Part shown: piece by piece, positions 57,209 to 64,000 of the stretch
How positions within the stretch are numbered: position 1 is the stretch's first letter
Layout: every line of letters starts with the position of its first letter
NCBI RefSeq assembly: GCF_004342025.1
Contig: NZ_SLWN01000012.1
Span: 186,001-250,000 of the forward strand
Origin: Kribbella steppae
GTDB lineage: Bacteria; Actinomycetota; Actinomycetes; Propionibacteriales; Kribbellaceae
DNA length: 64,000 bases
Direction: 5' to 3'
The notes under the pieces: model-generated
Told to the model about the DNA's origin: nothing
Database searches by the model: none
What the model saw: the letters and a program-made list of their open reading frames with translations, nothing else
Translations under genes and position numbers: made by a program

Positions 57209-58102
57209 ATGCGTCCGTTGCCCGGCCAGGTCGTCCTCATCACCGGAGCGTCTCGCGGCATCGGCGCCGCGGTGGCCCGCAAGCTCGCGCAGCAGGGCGC
57301 GACCCTGGCGCTGATCGGGCTGGAGCCGGACGAGCTGAAGAAGGTCGCCGAGGACTGCGGCCCGGACGCCGGCTGGTGGGAGGCCGACGTCACCGACACC
57401 GAGTCGCTGCGGGCCGCGGTCGAAGGCGTGGTCGAGCGGTACAGCCGGATCGACGTGGTGATGGCCAACGCCGGCATCGCGGCGCCCGGGTTCAGCCGGA
57501 GCATGGACCCGAAGGTGTGGGAGCGGGTGCTCGACGTCAACCTGTACGGCGTGTGGCGCACGGTCCACCTCACTCTGCCGTACCTGCTGGAGAGCAAGGG
57601 CTACCTGCTCCTGGTGTCGTCCCTCGCGGCGATCGTGCACATCCCCGGGCTCGCGTCGTACAACGTGGCCAAGGCCGGTGTGGAGGCGATGGGGGACACC
57701 CTGCGGGTCGAGTTGAAGCACCTCGGCGTCCGGGTCGGCGTCGCGCATATGACTTTCGTGGACACCGACATGGTGCGTGGGGTCGACGAGCACCCGGTGT
57801 TCGGCAAGGTGCGGACCGGGGTGCCGCTGGCGGGCAAGGTGTACCCGCTGGAGTTCGCGGTGGAGAAGTTCACCCGGGGCATCGAGAAGCGTTCGCGGGT
57901 CGTGCACGTGCCCGGGTGGATCGGCGCGATGAAGGTGTTCCGCTGGCTGGTCCCGCATGTGATCGAGGCCGGTTCGCGGTTCAGCGTGCCGAAGGCCGAC
58001 CGGGCTGCGCTCGCCGACATCCAGGCCCGTGGCGCCGCGGCCTCCACCCGCGCCTCCGGCGCCGGCGGCCTCGCCGACTCCGAGAAGGCTGCGGGCCGAT
58101 GA
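57209..58102 (+). CDS. Short-chain dehydrogenase/reductase
   Basis: 297 residues from the ATG at 57209, with GGAGG upstream. Cofactor loop LITGASRGIGAAVA, NAG motif VVMANAGIAAPG, catalytic Ser in LLLVSSLAAI and YxxxK in SYNVAKAGVEAM. The acidic/basic pattern after strand 2 does not settle NADH or NADPH. A C-terminal extension of about 50 residues (KVFRWLVPHVIEAGSRFSVP) could touch the membrane. Classic SDR that oxidises or reduces a hydroxyl or keto group, probably on a lipid-like substrate given the neighbouring gene. Its stop codon overlaps the next start. Confidence 0.9.
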   Translation: MRPLPGQVVLITGASRGIGAAVARKLAQQGATLALIGLEPDELKKVAEDCGPDAGWWEADVTDTESLRAAVEGVVERYSRIDVVMANAGIAAPGFSRSMDPKVWERVLDVNLYGVWRTVHLTLPYLLESKGYLLLVSSLAAIVHIPGLASYNVAKAGVEAMGDTLRVELKHLGVRVGVAHMTFVDTDMVRGVDEHPVFGKVRTGVPLAGKVYPLEFAVEKFTRGIEKRSRVVHVPGWIGAMKVFRWLVPHVIEAGSRFSVPKADRAALADIQARGAAASTRASGAGGLADSEKAAGR

Positions 58103-59235
58103 GCCGCAAGTACGACGTAGTGCTCCTCGGTGCGAGCGGGTTCACCGGCGCCCTGACCGCGGAGTACCTCGCGAAGAATGCCCCGGCGGACCTCAAGTGG
58201 GCAGTTGCCGGACGCAACCTAGCGAAGCTGGAAGGGTTCGGCAAGGACGTCCTCCACGCCGACGTGACCGACCGACAGTCGCTGAAGGACCTCGCCGAGT
58301 CGACCCGGATCGTGGTCACCACGGTCGGCCCCTACGTTCAGTACGGCGAGCCACTGGTGGCCGCTTGTGCGGACGCGGGCACGGACTACCTCGACCTGAC
58401 CGGCGAGTCCGAATTCGTCGACCGGATGTACGTCGGCTACCACGAGCGAGCCGTCGAGACCGGTGCGCGCATCATCCACGCGTGCGGCTTCGACTCGATC
58501 CCGTACGACCTCGGCGTCCAGTTCACTGTCGAGCAGTTGCCCGAGCGCGTCCCGATCCAGGTCGACGGCCTGATCCGCGGAGGCGGCCGACCCTCCGGCG
58601 GTACCTTCCACACCGCGATCACCGCGCTCTCACGCCCCAGGCAGAACCTCGAAGCCCACCGAGCCAGGCGTCGCGCCGAGCCGCGTCCCGACGACCGATC
58701 GGCGAAGGCGGTCCCTGGCAAGCTCCATCGCACGCAGGGATTCTGGGCCGTACCGCTGCCGACCGTCGACCCGCAGATCGTCGGTTACTCCGCCCGCCTG
58801 CTCGACCGCTACGGCCCAGACTTCCGCTACTCCCACTACGCCGCAGTCAAACGCTTGCCGATGGTTGCCGGAGGCATCGGTGGCGTCGCGCTCCTGGCCG
58901 CCGCCGCCCAGATCCCGCTGGCCCGCAACGCGTTGCTCAACCGGCTCAAGCCAGGCGACGGCCCCAGTCCGGAACGCCGCGCGAAGTCCTGGTTCAACGT
59001 CCGCTTCATCGGTCGCGGTGGTGGCAAGCAGGTCATCACCGAGGTCGCGGGCGGCGATCCCGGGTACGGCGAGACAGCCAAGATGCTCGGCGAAAGCGCC
59101 CTCTGCCTAGCCCTCGACGACCTCCCCAAGACAGCGGGCCAAACCACCACAGCAGCCGCCATGGGCCCAGCCCTCCGAGAACGCCTCGTCAAGGCAGGCA
59201 TGAGCTTTGCCACCCTCAGCACCGACCACTACTAA
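58099..59235 (+). CDS. Saccharopine-dehydrogenase-like / trans-acting enoyl reductase family protein
   Basis: 378 residues. Rossmann segment VVLLGASGFTGALTAEYLA and the family stretch VVTTVGPYVQYGEPLVAACADAGTDYLDLTGE match mycobacterial Rv2449c/Rv2953-type proteins. A hydrophobic stretch (about 257-282, VAGGIGGVALLAAAAQIPLA) is a likely membrane contact. Rv2953 is a trans-acting enoyl reductase in lipid biosynthesis; others in the family are uncharacterised. The ATGA overlap with the SDR gene shows they are co-translated. A 16-bp tandem repeat spans its stop codon. Confidence 0.87.
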   Translation: MSRKYDVVLLGASGFTGALTAEYLAKNAPADLKWAVAGRNLAKLEGFGKDVLHADVTDRQSLKDLAESTRIVVTTVGPYVQYGEPLVAACADAGTDYLDLTGESEFVDRMYVGYHERAVETGARIIHACGFDSIPYDLGVQFTVEQLPERVPIQVDGLIRGGGRPSGGTFHTAITALSRPRQNLEAHRARRRAEPRPDDRSAKAVPGKLHRTQGFWAVPLPTVDPQIVGYSARLLDRYGPDFRYSHYAAVKRLPMVAGGIGGVALLAAAAQIPLARNALLNRLKPGDGPSPERRAKSWFNVRFIGRGGGKQVITEVAGGDPGYGETAKMLGESALCLALDDLPKTAGQTTTAAAMGPALRERLVKAGMSFATLSTDHY

Positions 59236-59256
59236 CCCAGACCACTACTAGCCCAG
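59225..59256. repeat. 16-bp tandem duplication over a stop codon
   Basis: ACCACTACTAACCCAG (59225-59240) is followed directly by ACCACTACTAGCCCAG (59241-59256), 15 of 16 bases identical. The first copy contains the TAA of the reductase gene. Confidence 0.7.
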
Positions 59257-59383
59257 ATCGCGCTTGGGCCCCGAACCTCAGCGTCGAGATTGTCAGGGGC
59301 GGGCACTGGTTGCCCCGGAATGATCCCGGGATTGTGGCGAGGCTGGTACTGAAGCACACCCGCCGGGTGGCAGGCTGGAGGGC

Positions 59384-59776
59384 ATGAGGACACTTCTCAA
59401 CCTGATCTGGCTGGTGCTGGCCGGGTTCTGGCTTGCCATCGGCTACGCGCTCGCCGGCATCATCTGCTGCGTGCTGATCGTGACGATCCCGTTCGGTATC
59501 GCGGCGTTCCGGATCGCCGGATACACCCTCTGGCCGTTCGGCCGGACGATCGTGGACAAGCCGTCCGCCGGGGCCGGCGCCGTCCTCGGCAACATCATCT
59601 GGGTGATCTTCGCCGGCTGGTGGCTGGCCCTCGGCCACCTGGTCACCGGGATCGCACTCTGCCTCACCATCATCGGCATCCCGCTCGGAGTGGCGAACTT
59701 CAAGCTGATCCCGATCTCGCTGCTGCCGCTGGGCAAGGACATCGTGCCGACCGACCAGCCGTTCGCCACCCGGTGA
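59384..59776 (+). CDS. YccF-domain inner-membrane protein
   Basis: 130 residues built of two repeated halves (LLNLIWLVLAGFWLAIGYALAGI and LGNIIWVIFAGWWLALGHLVTGI), each with two membrane segments and the motifs TIPFGIAAFRI and IIGIPLGVANFKL. This duplicated pattern is the YccF domain; function unknown. GGAGGGC lies directly before the ATG. The MBL gene begins eight bases after its stop. Confidence 0.88.
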   Translation: MRTLLNLIWLVLAGFWLAIGYALAGIICCVLIVTIPFGIAAFRIAGYTLWPFGRTIVDKPSAGAGAVLGNIIWVIFAGWWLALGHLVTGIALCLTIIGIPLGVANFKLIPISLLPLGKDIVPTDQPFATR

Positions 59777-59783
59777 GCGTCTG

Positions 59784-60515
59784 GTGAGGTCGCTCACCGT
59801 CCTCGGCTCGTGCGGCGCGTGGCCCGAAGCCGGCCGCGCATGCGCCGGCTTCCTGCTCGAGTACGACGGCTTCAAGGTCGTCCTAGATCTCGGGTACGCC
59901 GCCCTGCCACAGCTACTGCGCTATCTGCCGACCGGTGAGGTCGACGCGGTCGTCGTCACGCATCAGCACCCCGACCACTGTGTCGACGTGAGTGCACTCG
60001 CCCGGGTCCGGTACTACGAGGCACCTGATGCGGCGCCGATACCGCTCTACAGTCCGCCCGGTGTACTCGACGTACTGCGAGCGCTCGAGCCCAACCCGGA
60101 CCCGGCGACGGTCTTCGACGTCCACGACCTCGCCGCGACCAAGGAGATCGGGCCGTTCACGCTGGAGACCGTGCTGCTGCCGCACTACGTCACGAACCTC
60201 GGTATCCGGTTGACCGCACCTGGCGTGTCCGTCGCCTACACCGGCGACAGTGGACCCTCCCCGGACCTGTCAAAGCTTGCCCAGGGCACCGATCTGTTCA
60301 TCTCCGACGCGACTCTCCAGGGGCCGTCACCGCAGACCACTCCGCGGTACGTGATGACCGCGACCGAAGCAGCTCACGGAGCCCAAGGAGCAACGCGGCT
60401 GCTGCTGACCCACTTCTGGCCGGGCTCGGACCGGTCGGTGTCGGTCGCCGAGGCGCGTCAAGAGTTCAGCGGCGAGGTGATCGCGGCCGAGGAGGGACTC
60501 ACGATTCCACTGTGA
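59784..60515 (+). CDS. Metallo-beta-lactamase-fold hydrolase
   Basis: 243 residues from a GTG start. Metal-binding motif THQHPDH (His59, His61, Asp63, His64), TGDSGPSPDL and a C-terminal HFWPGSD segment complete the MBL site. Overall pattern resembles RNase Z/phosphodiesterase-like MBL enzymes. Cytosolic. Probably in an operon with the YccF gene. Its last 17 bases overlap the end of the convergent MFS gene. Confidence 0.87.
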   Translation: MRSLTVLGSCGAWPEAGRACAGFLLEYDGFKVVLDLGYAALPQLLRYLPTGEVDAVVVTHQHPDHCVDVSALARVRYYEAPDAAPIPLYSPPGVLDVLRALEPNPDPATVFDVHDLAATKEIGPFTLETVLLPHYVTNLGIRLTAPGVSVAYTGDSGPSPDLSKLAQGTDLFISDATLQGPSPQTTPRYVMTATEAAHGAQGATRLLLTHFWPGSDRSVSVAEARQEFSGEVIAAEEGLTIPL

Positions 60516-61731
60516 GGCGCGCGTGCCGGAAGGCCGAGCGCTGCAGGAGTACGGCTTGGACGACCATTCCGCCGACCCCGATCCAGAGGGCGGTGCGGGT
60601 GCCGAGGTGATCGGCCAGGAGGCCACCGACGGGTGCACCGATGACGATGGCGGCTCGGTTGAGGGAACGTATCGTGGCGTTCATCCGGCCGAGGAGGCCG
60701 GCCGGCGTGATCGACTGGCGGTAGCCCATCTCGATCGGACTGTCGATGCCGAGTGACAGACCCAGGACGAACTGACCGGCGCACAGCAGGACGATCCCGA
60801 CAGCGTTGTCGCCGGCGAGTGGCGCAGTCAGGTAGGCGAGCGGGCTGAGCCAGCGGCAGGCGATGATCGTCGGTCCGACCCCGAACCGCCGGCCGACCCA
60901 ACCGGACGCGGTCGCGCCGATGACCGAGCCGATGCCGCCGAACGCGTACGTCACCCCGAGCCAGAACGCACTCAATCCCAACGTATTGAGCACAAACAGA
61001 ACGTAGACCGTGGTGAGCAGACCCTGGAAGACGAACCACACGTGCGAGGTCACCGCGAGCGGTCCGAGAGTGCTGTTGCGGTAGACCCAGCTGAGCCCTT
61101 CGTGGATCTCCCGACGCAGGTTCCGCGGCTGACCGGTGCCGTTGGCAACTTCCGGCGTTCGCGGCCGGACGGTGGCCAGGACGATGCCGGACAGCAGGTA
61201 CGACACCGCATCGACCAGGATCGCGGCCGGCGCCCCGATCAGTTTGATCAGTGCACCCGCGAACACCGGTCCGCCGGTCTGCGCGACCGCACTCGTCTGC
61301 TCCAGTCGCGCGTACGCCGGTGTGAGCAGCTCGGCAGGCACGAGCGATGGCGGGAACGACTGGTGTGCGGCGTCGTACGCGAGTGACAACGTGCCGAAGA
61401 CGAGGACGACGGCGATCAGCAGCGGCAGGCTGAGGACGTCCAGCATCGCAGCCAGCGGGATGACGCCCAGCACGAGCGCCCGGGCGAGATCGGCGCCCAC
61501 GAGCAGCGGCTTGCGGCGGTACCGATCGACGATCACTCCGGCGATCAGGCCGAACAGGAGATACGGCAACCACCGGGCCGCGTTGAGGATCCCGACCTCG
61601 GTGCCGGAAGCCTGCAAGGTGACGACGGCAACGACCTGCAGGGCGAGTCCGCTGATGGACGAGCCGACCATCGAGACCGCGTCGGCGATCCAGAAGCGGA
61701 CGTATCCGCGGTGCTCCAGCAGGCCGGCCAC
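60499..61731 (-). CDS. MFS exporter (MFS_3, enterobactin-exporter-like group)
   Basis: 410 residues with about eleven or twelve helices. The N-terminus FLEHRGYVRFWIADAVSMVGSSISGLALQVVAV-like segment and LLFGLIAGVIVDRYRRKPLLVGADLARA are typical of the MFS_3 group, which exports siderophores, macrolides and similar compounds. No siderophore or macrolide genes are nearby. Single gene. Confidence 0.85.
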   Translation of the reverse strand: MAGLLEHRGYVRFWIADAVSMVGSSISGLALQVVAVVTLQASGTEVGILNAARWLPYLLFGLIAGVIVDRYRRKPLLVGADLARALVLGVIPLAAMLDVLSLPLLIAVVLVFGTLSLAYDAAHQSFPPSLVPAELLTPAYARLEQTSAVAQTGGPVFAGALIKLIGAPAAILVDAVSYLLSGIVLATVRPRTPEVANGTGQPRNLRREIHEGLSWVYRNSTLGPLAVTSHVWFVFQGLLTTVYVLFVLNTLGLSAFWLGVTYAFGGIGSVIGATASGWVGRRFGVGPTIIACRWLSPLAYLTAPLAGDNAVGIVLLCAGQFVLGLSLGIDSPIEMGYRQSITPAGLLGRMNATIRSLNRAAIVIGAPVGGLLADHLGTRTALWIGVGGMVVQAVLLQRSAFRHARLTVES

Positions 61732-61768
61732 GCCGCAACCCTATGCGGCGTGGCACCCAGCTCTCAGG

Positions 61769-62278
61769 TCAGGACGCCTCGACGAGCTTTCGGACGTTGG
61801 CGATGTCACCACAGCCGGAATCGATCAGCCGGGCACGCTCCTCGGCGAAGGCGTCGCCCAACTGACGGCGTACCTCTTCGGACACGTCCGTCCGCGCCGG
61901 GTTGAGCACGTCGCGTTCCTCTTCGTCGAGGTGGTGCGAAAGCGCCTCGGACAGCTCGTGCAGCTTCTCGCTGAAGTCCTCGCTGCCGGTGTCCTCGACC
62001 TCCATGAGTTCGAGGAGCGCCGCGTTGCCCTCGTCGTGCTCGTGCTCGGAGTGCTCGACCTCGTCGGCGTCGATCGCGTCCTTCTTCCGCAATTGCGGAT
62101 AGACCTTCGACTCCTCGGCCTCCGCGTGCGCGATCAGCACCGTCGCCAGGTCGGCGAGTACGGCGGACCGATCGCTCTGCACATCCCGCAGCTCGCGCAG
62201 TGCCTCTTCGAACCACCGGTGATCGGCCAGGATGATCTCCACCACGTCGCCACCGGTCGCCGGCAGGATCTTCGGCAT
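61769..62278 (-). CDS. Hemerythrin-domain protein
   Basis: 169 residues with the HHE cation-binding pattern: ILADHRWFEEALREL, LIAHAEAEESKVYPQL, HSEHEHDEGNAALLEL and ALSHHLDEEERDVL supply the His/Glu ligands of a di-iron site. Such proteins bind O2, sense oxygen or iron, or protect against nitrosative and oxidative stress. Monocistronic, divergent from the dimethylargininase gene by 68 bases. Confidence 0.88.
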   Translation of the reverse strand: MPKILPATGGDVVEIILADHRWFEEALRELRDVQSDRSAVLADLATVLIAHAEAEESKVYPQLRKKDAIDADEVEHSEHEHDEGNAALLELMEVEDTGSEDFSEKLHELSEALSHHLDEEERDVLNPARTDVSEEVRRQLGDAFAEERARLIDSGCGDIANVRKLVEAS

Positions 62279-62333
62279 CTGGCGCCTCCCTCTCTCGACT
62301 GTCTGCCGCGCCGGTACCCAGGTCCATACCGGT

Positions 62334-62339
62334 TAACCT
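62334..62339 (+). promoter_or_regulatory. -10 element of the dimethylargininase gene
   Basis: TAACCT ends six bases before the ATG at 62346; leaderless arrangement. Confidence 0.5.
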
Positions 62340-62345
62340 GCAGGC

Positions 62346-63107
62346 ATGCCGACAGCCCTGGTCCGACGCCCCAGCCCTCGCCTCGCCGATGGCATCGTCA
62401 CCCACATCGAACGCACGCCGGTCGACGCGGACCTCGCCGTCCAGCAGTGGCAGCGGTACGTCGACGCGCTCAGGACCACGGGTTGGACCACGGTCGAGGT
62501 GCCGGCGATCGACGAGTGCCCGGACGGCGTCTTCATCGAGGACACGATGGTCGTGTACGGCGACCTGGCGGTGATCGCCCGCGCAGGCGCGGAGGAGCGC
62601 CGGCCGGAAGCCGCGGCGGCCGAACAGGCCGTCGCCGCGCAGGGCTACCGCGTCACCCACATCACCGAGCCCGGCACACTCGACGGCGGCGACATCCTCA
62701 AGATCGGTTCGACCGTGTACGCCGGACTCGGCGGCCGGACGAACGAGGAGGGCATCCGTCAATTGGCCGGGGCGCTCGAGCCGCTCGGCGCGACCGTGCA
62801 CGCCGTACCCGTGAGCAAGGTGCTGCACCTGAAGTCCGCGGTCACAGCATTACCTGACGGGACGGTCATCGGATACGAGCCGCTGGTTGACGACCCGCAG
62901 GCGTTCGAGGTGTTCAAACCCGTCCCCGAGGAGTCCGGGTCGCACGTAGTACTGCTGGGGGAGGACCGGCTCTTGATGGCCGCGTCCGCGCCGCAGTCCG
63001 CGGAGCAGTTCGAGCAGCTCGGCTACACCCCTGTGGTCGTGGACATCAGCGAGTTCGAGAAGCTCGAGGGCTGCGTCACCTGCTTGTCGGTGCGCTTGCG
63101 CCGTTGA
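62346..63107 (+). CDS. ddaH: N(G),N(G)-dimethylarginine dimethylaminohydrolase
   Basis: 253 residues, the usual length. The catalytic Cys is in GCVTCLSVRLRR at the C-terminus, the catalytic His in KVLHLKSAVTAL, and substrate-binding residues in GVFIEDTMVV and TLDGGDILKIG. It hydrolyses methylated arginines (or arginine) to citrulline and an amine. Its promoter is leaderless. Confidence 0.92.
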   Translation: MPTALVRRPSPRLADGIVTHIERTPVDADLAVQQWQRYVDALRTTGWTTVEVPAIDECPDGVFIEDTMVVYGDLAVIARAGAEERRPEAAAAEQAVAAQGYRVTHITEPGTLDGGDILKIGSTVYAGLGGRTNEEGIRQLAGALEPLGATVHAVPVSKVLHLKSAVTALPDGTVIGYEPLVDDPQAFEVFKPVPEESGSHVVLLGEDRLLMAASAPQSAEQFEQLGYTPVVVDISEFEKLEGCVTCLSVRLRR

Positions 63108-63209
63108 GCGAGTGCATCGCCGCTTCAGCCGCGAGCAGCGTCGGGTGCGCGCCAGGCGATCGACGACGCGGTGCAGGGTGCGCAGAACGGATAGACCCCC
63201 GGCCGGTCC

Positions 63210-64000
63210 TCATTCATTCGGCCTATTCTGGTCACTCGCGGGTTCGTCGTCGTCATCCGGTCCGCTTGGTGCCACTTTTGCCAGTGCGGAATCGTCGACG
63301 GCGAAGGTCCGCACCGGGCCGGGCGGAGTGTCCGCGGTCTCGAACCGAACGGTGACGCGGCCGAGTCCGGAGCCCCACACCCAGCCGCGGCCGTAGTCAG
63401 GATGCGCGACATCCTGACCGGGGTAGTACCCGGTGAGGTCGCGAGCGCGCTCCGGCAGCTCGACCACATCGGGCGGTGCGTCGGCGTACTCGCTCTCGGT
63501 GAAGAGGTCGTCCTGGATCCAGTCGGCGAGTGACGAGACGCCAACACCGAGCAACCGGATGCCGCCGGAGATGTCACTCTCCTCGAGCAGCCGGCGGGCG
63601 ACCCGGGCGACCACCCGCGCGTCGTCGGTCGGCCCGGCCAGCGTGGACGACCGGGTGTGAGTGGTGAAGTCGTGCATCCGGGTCTTCACCGTCACGGTCC
63701 GGCCGGACAGTTGCGCCTTCTGCAGGCGTTCGGCGACGCGGTGGGCCATCCGGTCGGCGATCGCGGTGAGCAGTGAGCGGTCGATGATGTCGGTCTCGAA
63801 GGTGTCCTCGACACTGACCGACTTGGTCTCGCGGTCACTCACCACCGGCCGGTCGTCGGCGGCGATCGCCAATCGGTGCAGGCTCGAGCCGTGCGCCGAT
63901 CCGACCTGCCGGATCAGCTCGTCCTCGTTGAGTTGCTGCAGCTCGGCGACGGTCCGCACACCGGCCATGCTCAACCGCTGCGCGGTCGCCGGCCCGACAC
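63210..64000 (-). CDS. dinB: DNA polymerase IV (Y-family), C-terminal part
   Basis: The gene runs off the right edge; 263 residues are visible. The thumb helix-hairpin-helix VGPATAQRLSMAGVRTVAELQQL is followed by the little-finger domain (SVSVEDTFETDI, VTVKTRMHDFTTHTRSSTLAG, RLLGVGVSSL). An 85-residue C-terminal extension (HPDYGRGWVWGSGLGRVTVRF) is found in an actinobacterial DinB subgroup. No beta-clamp peptide is obvious at the C-terminus. It copies past DNA lesions. The palm and catalytic residues are outside the window. Confidence 0.9.
   Translation of the reverse strand, partial: VGPATAQRLSMAGVRTVAELQQLNEDELIRQVGSAHGSSLHRLAIAADDRPVVSDRETKSVSVEDTFETDIIDRSLLTAIADRMAHRVAERLQKAQLSGRTVTVKTRMHDFTTHTRSSTLAGPTDDARVVARVARRLLEESDISGGIRLLGVGVSSLADWIQDDLFTESEYADAPPDVVELPERARDLTGYYPGQDVAHPDYGRGWVWGSGLGRVTVRFETADTPPGPVRTFAVDDSALAKVAPSGPDDDDEPASDQNRPNE

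Noticed and set aside
1..64000. CRISPR array, prophage, biosynthetic megasynthase or antiphage island
   Set aside because: No regularly spaced repeats, no phage structural or integrase genes, no PKS/NRPS domains and no toxin, retron or nuclease-helicase defence set were seen.

Overview
The window is GC-rich actinobacterial chromosome. The evidence is the strong G/C third-position bias, frequent GTG starts, many ATGA/GTGA stop-start overlaps, a SigE-family ECF sigma factor, an XRE-DUF5753 regulator, an LigB-type ATP-dependent ligase, DUF6458 and F420-type oxidoreductase genes. The overall style is closest to Kribbella or a related Propionibacteriales soil actinomycete. That placement is inference from protein style, not a database result. 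No rRNA, tRNA, CRISPR array, prophage or intact transposon was seen.

Layout. 1-5.3 kb: a nucleoside hydrolase, a HelD/HelR-like RNA polymerase-associated helicase, and a SigE-family ECF sigma factor coupled to a single-pass membrane partner behind an ECF-type promoter. 5.3-13 kb: a CDP-alcohol phosphatidyltransferase, two overlapping ABC exporter half-transporters, a lysozyme-fold protein, a methyltransferase and an M81 peptidase. 13-16.7 kb: a CseBC/MtrAB-like two-component system whose operon ends in a small GerMN lipoprotein, and a divergent STAS anti-anti-sigma protein. 16.9-20.7 kb: an ECF41 sigma factor divergent from a SnoaL-like/WrbA operon across a symmetric pair of ECF41-type promoters, followed by a large LuxR-type regulator. 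22-26.6 kb: a DosR-type hypoxia/dormancy island containing carbamate kinase, a GyrI-like protein, a DosS/DosT-like GAF kinase with the heme histidine and distal tyrosine conserved, and two PPOX flavoproteins, with three DosR-box-like sequences. 27.5-32.4 kb: metal homeostasis (a CmtR-like ArsR with a Cys-rich cation transporter, and a CzrA/NmtR-like ArsR), an acyltransferase, a LexA-family repressor and an MFS exporter.

32.4-41.6 kb: an orphan sugar-binding lipoprotein, a roughly 500-bp gene-poor patch with a 100-bp inverted-repeat element, a phosphotransferase, a TetR-MFS pair, a secreted DUF1906 glycan-hydrolase-like protein, and an alpha/beta hydrolase, LLM oxidoreductase and PfpI protein. 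41.7-50.2 kb: an orphan cytochrome oxidase subunit I, an XRE-DUF5753 regulator with a near-perfect SOS box, a second phosphotransferase, a methyltransferase, DNA ligase, DyP peroxidase and a CPBP membrane protease. 50.2-64 kb: a HAD hydrolase, a secreted EEP nuclease/phosphatase, a group 2 sigma-70 factor, oligopeptidase B, ExoIII, a TetR-controlled SDR/enoyl-reductase-like pair, YccF, an MBL hydrolase, an MFS exporter, a hemerythrin, dimethylargininase and the C-terminal part of DNA polymerase IV.

The region is dominated by stress and envelope signalling: three sigma factors, one anti-anti-sigma protein, two sensor kinases, LexA and DNA repair enzymes. Genes are mostly short operons. At least fifteen genes have a TANNNT-like -10 element six or seven bases before the start codon, implying leaderless mRNAs.
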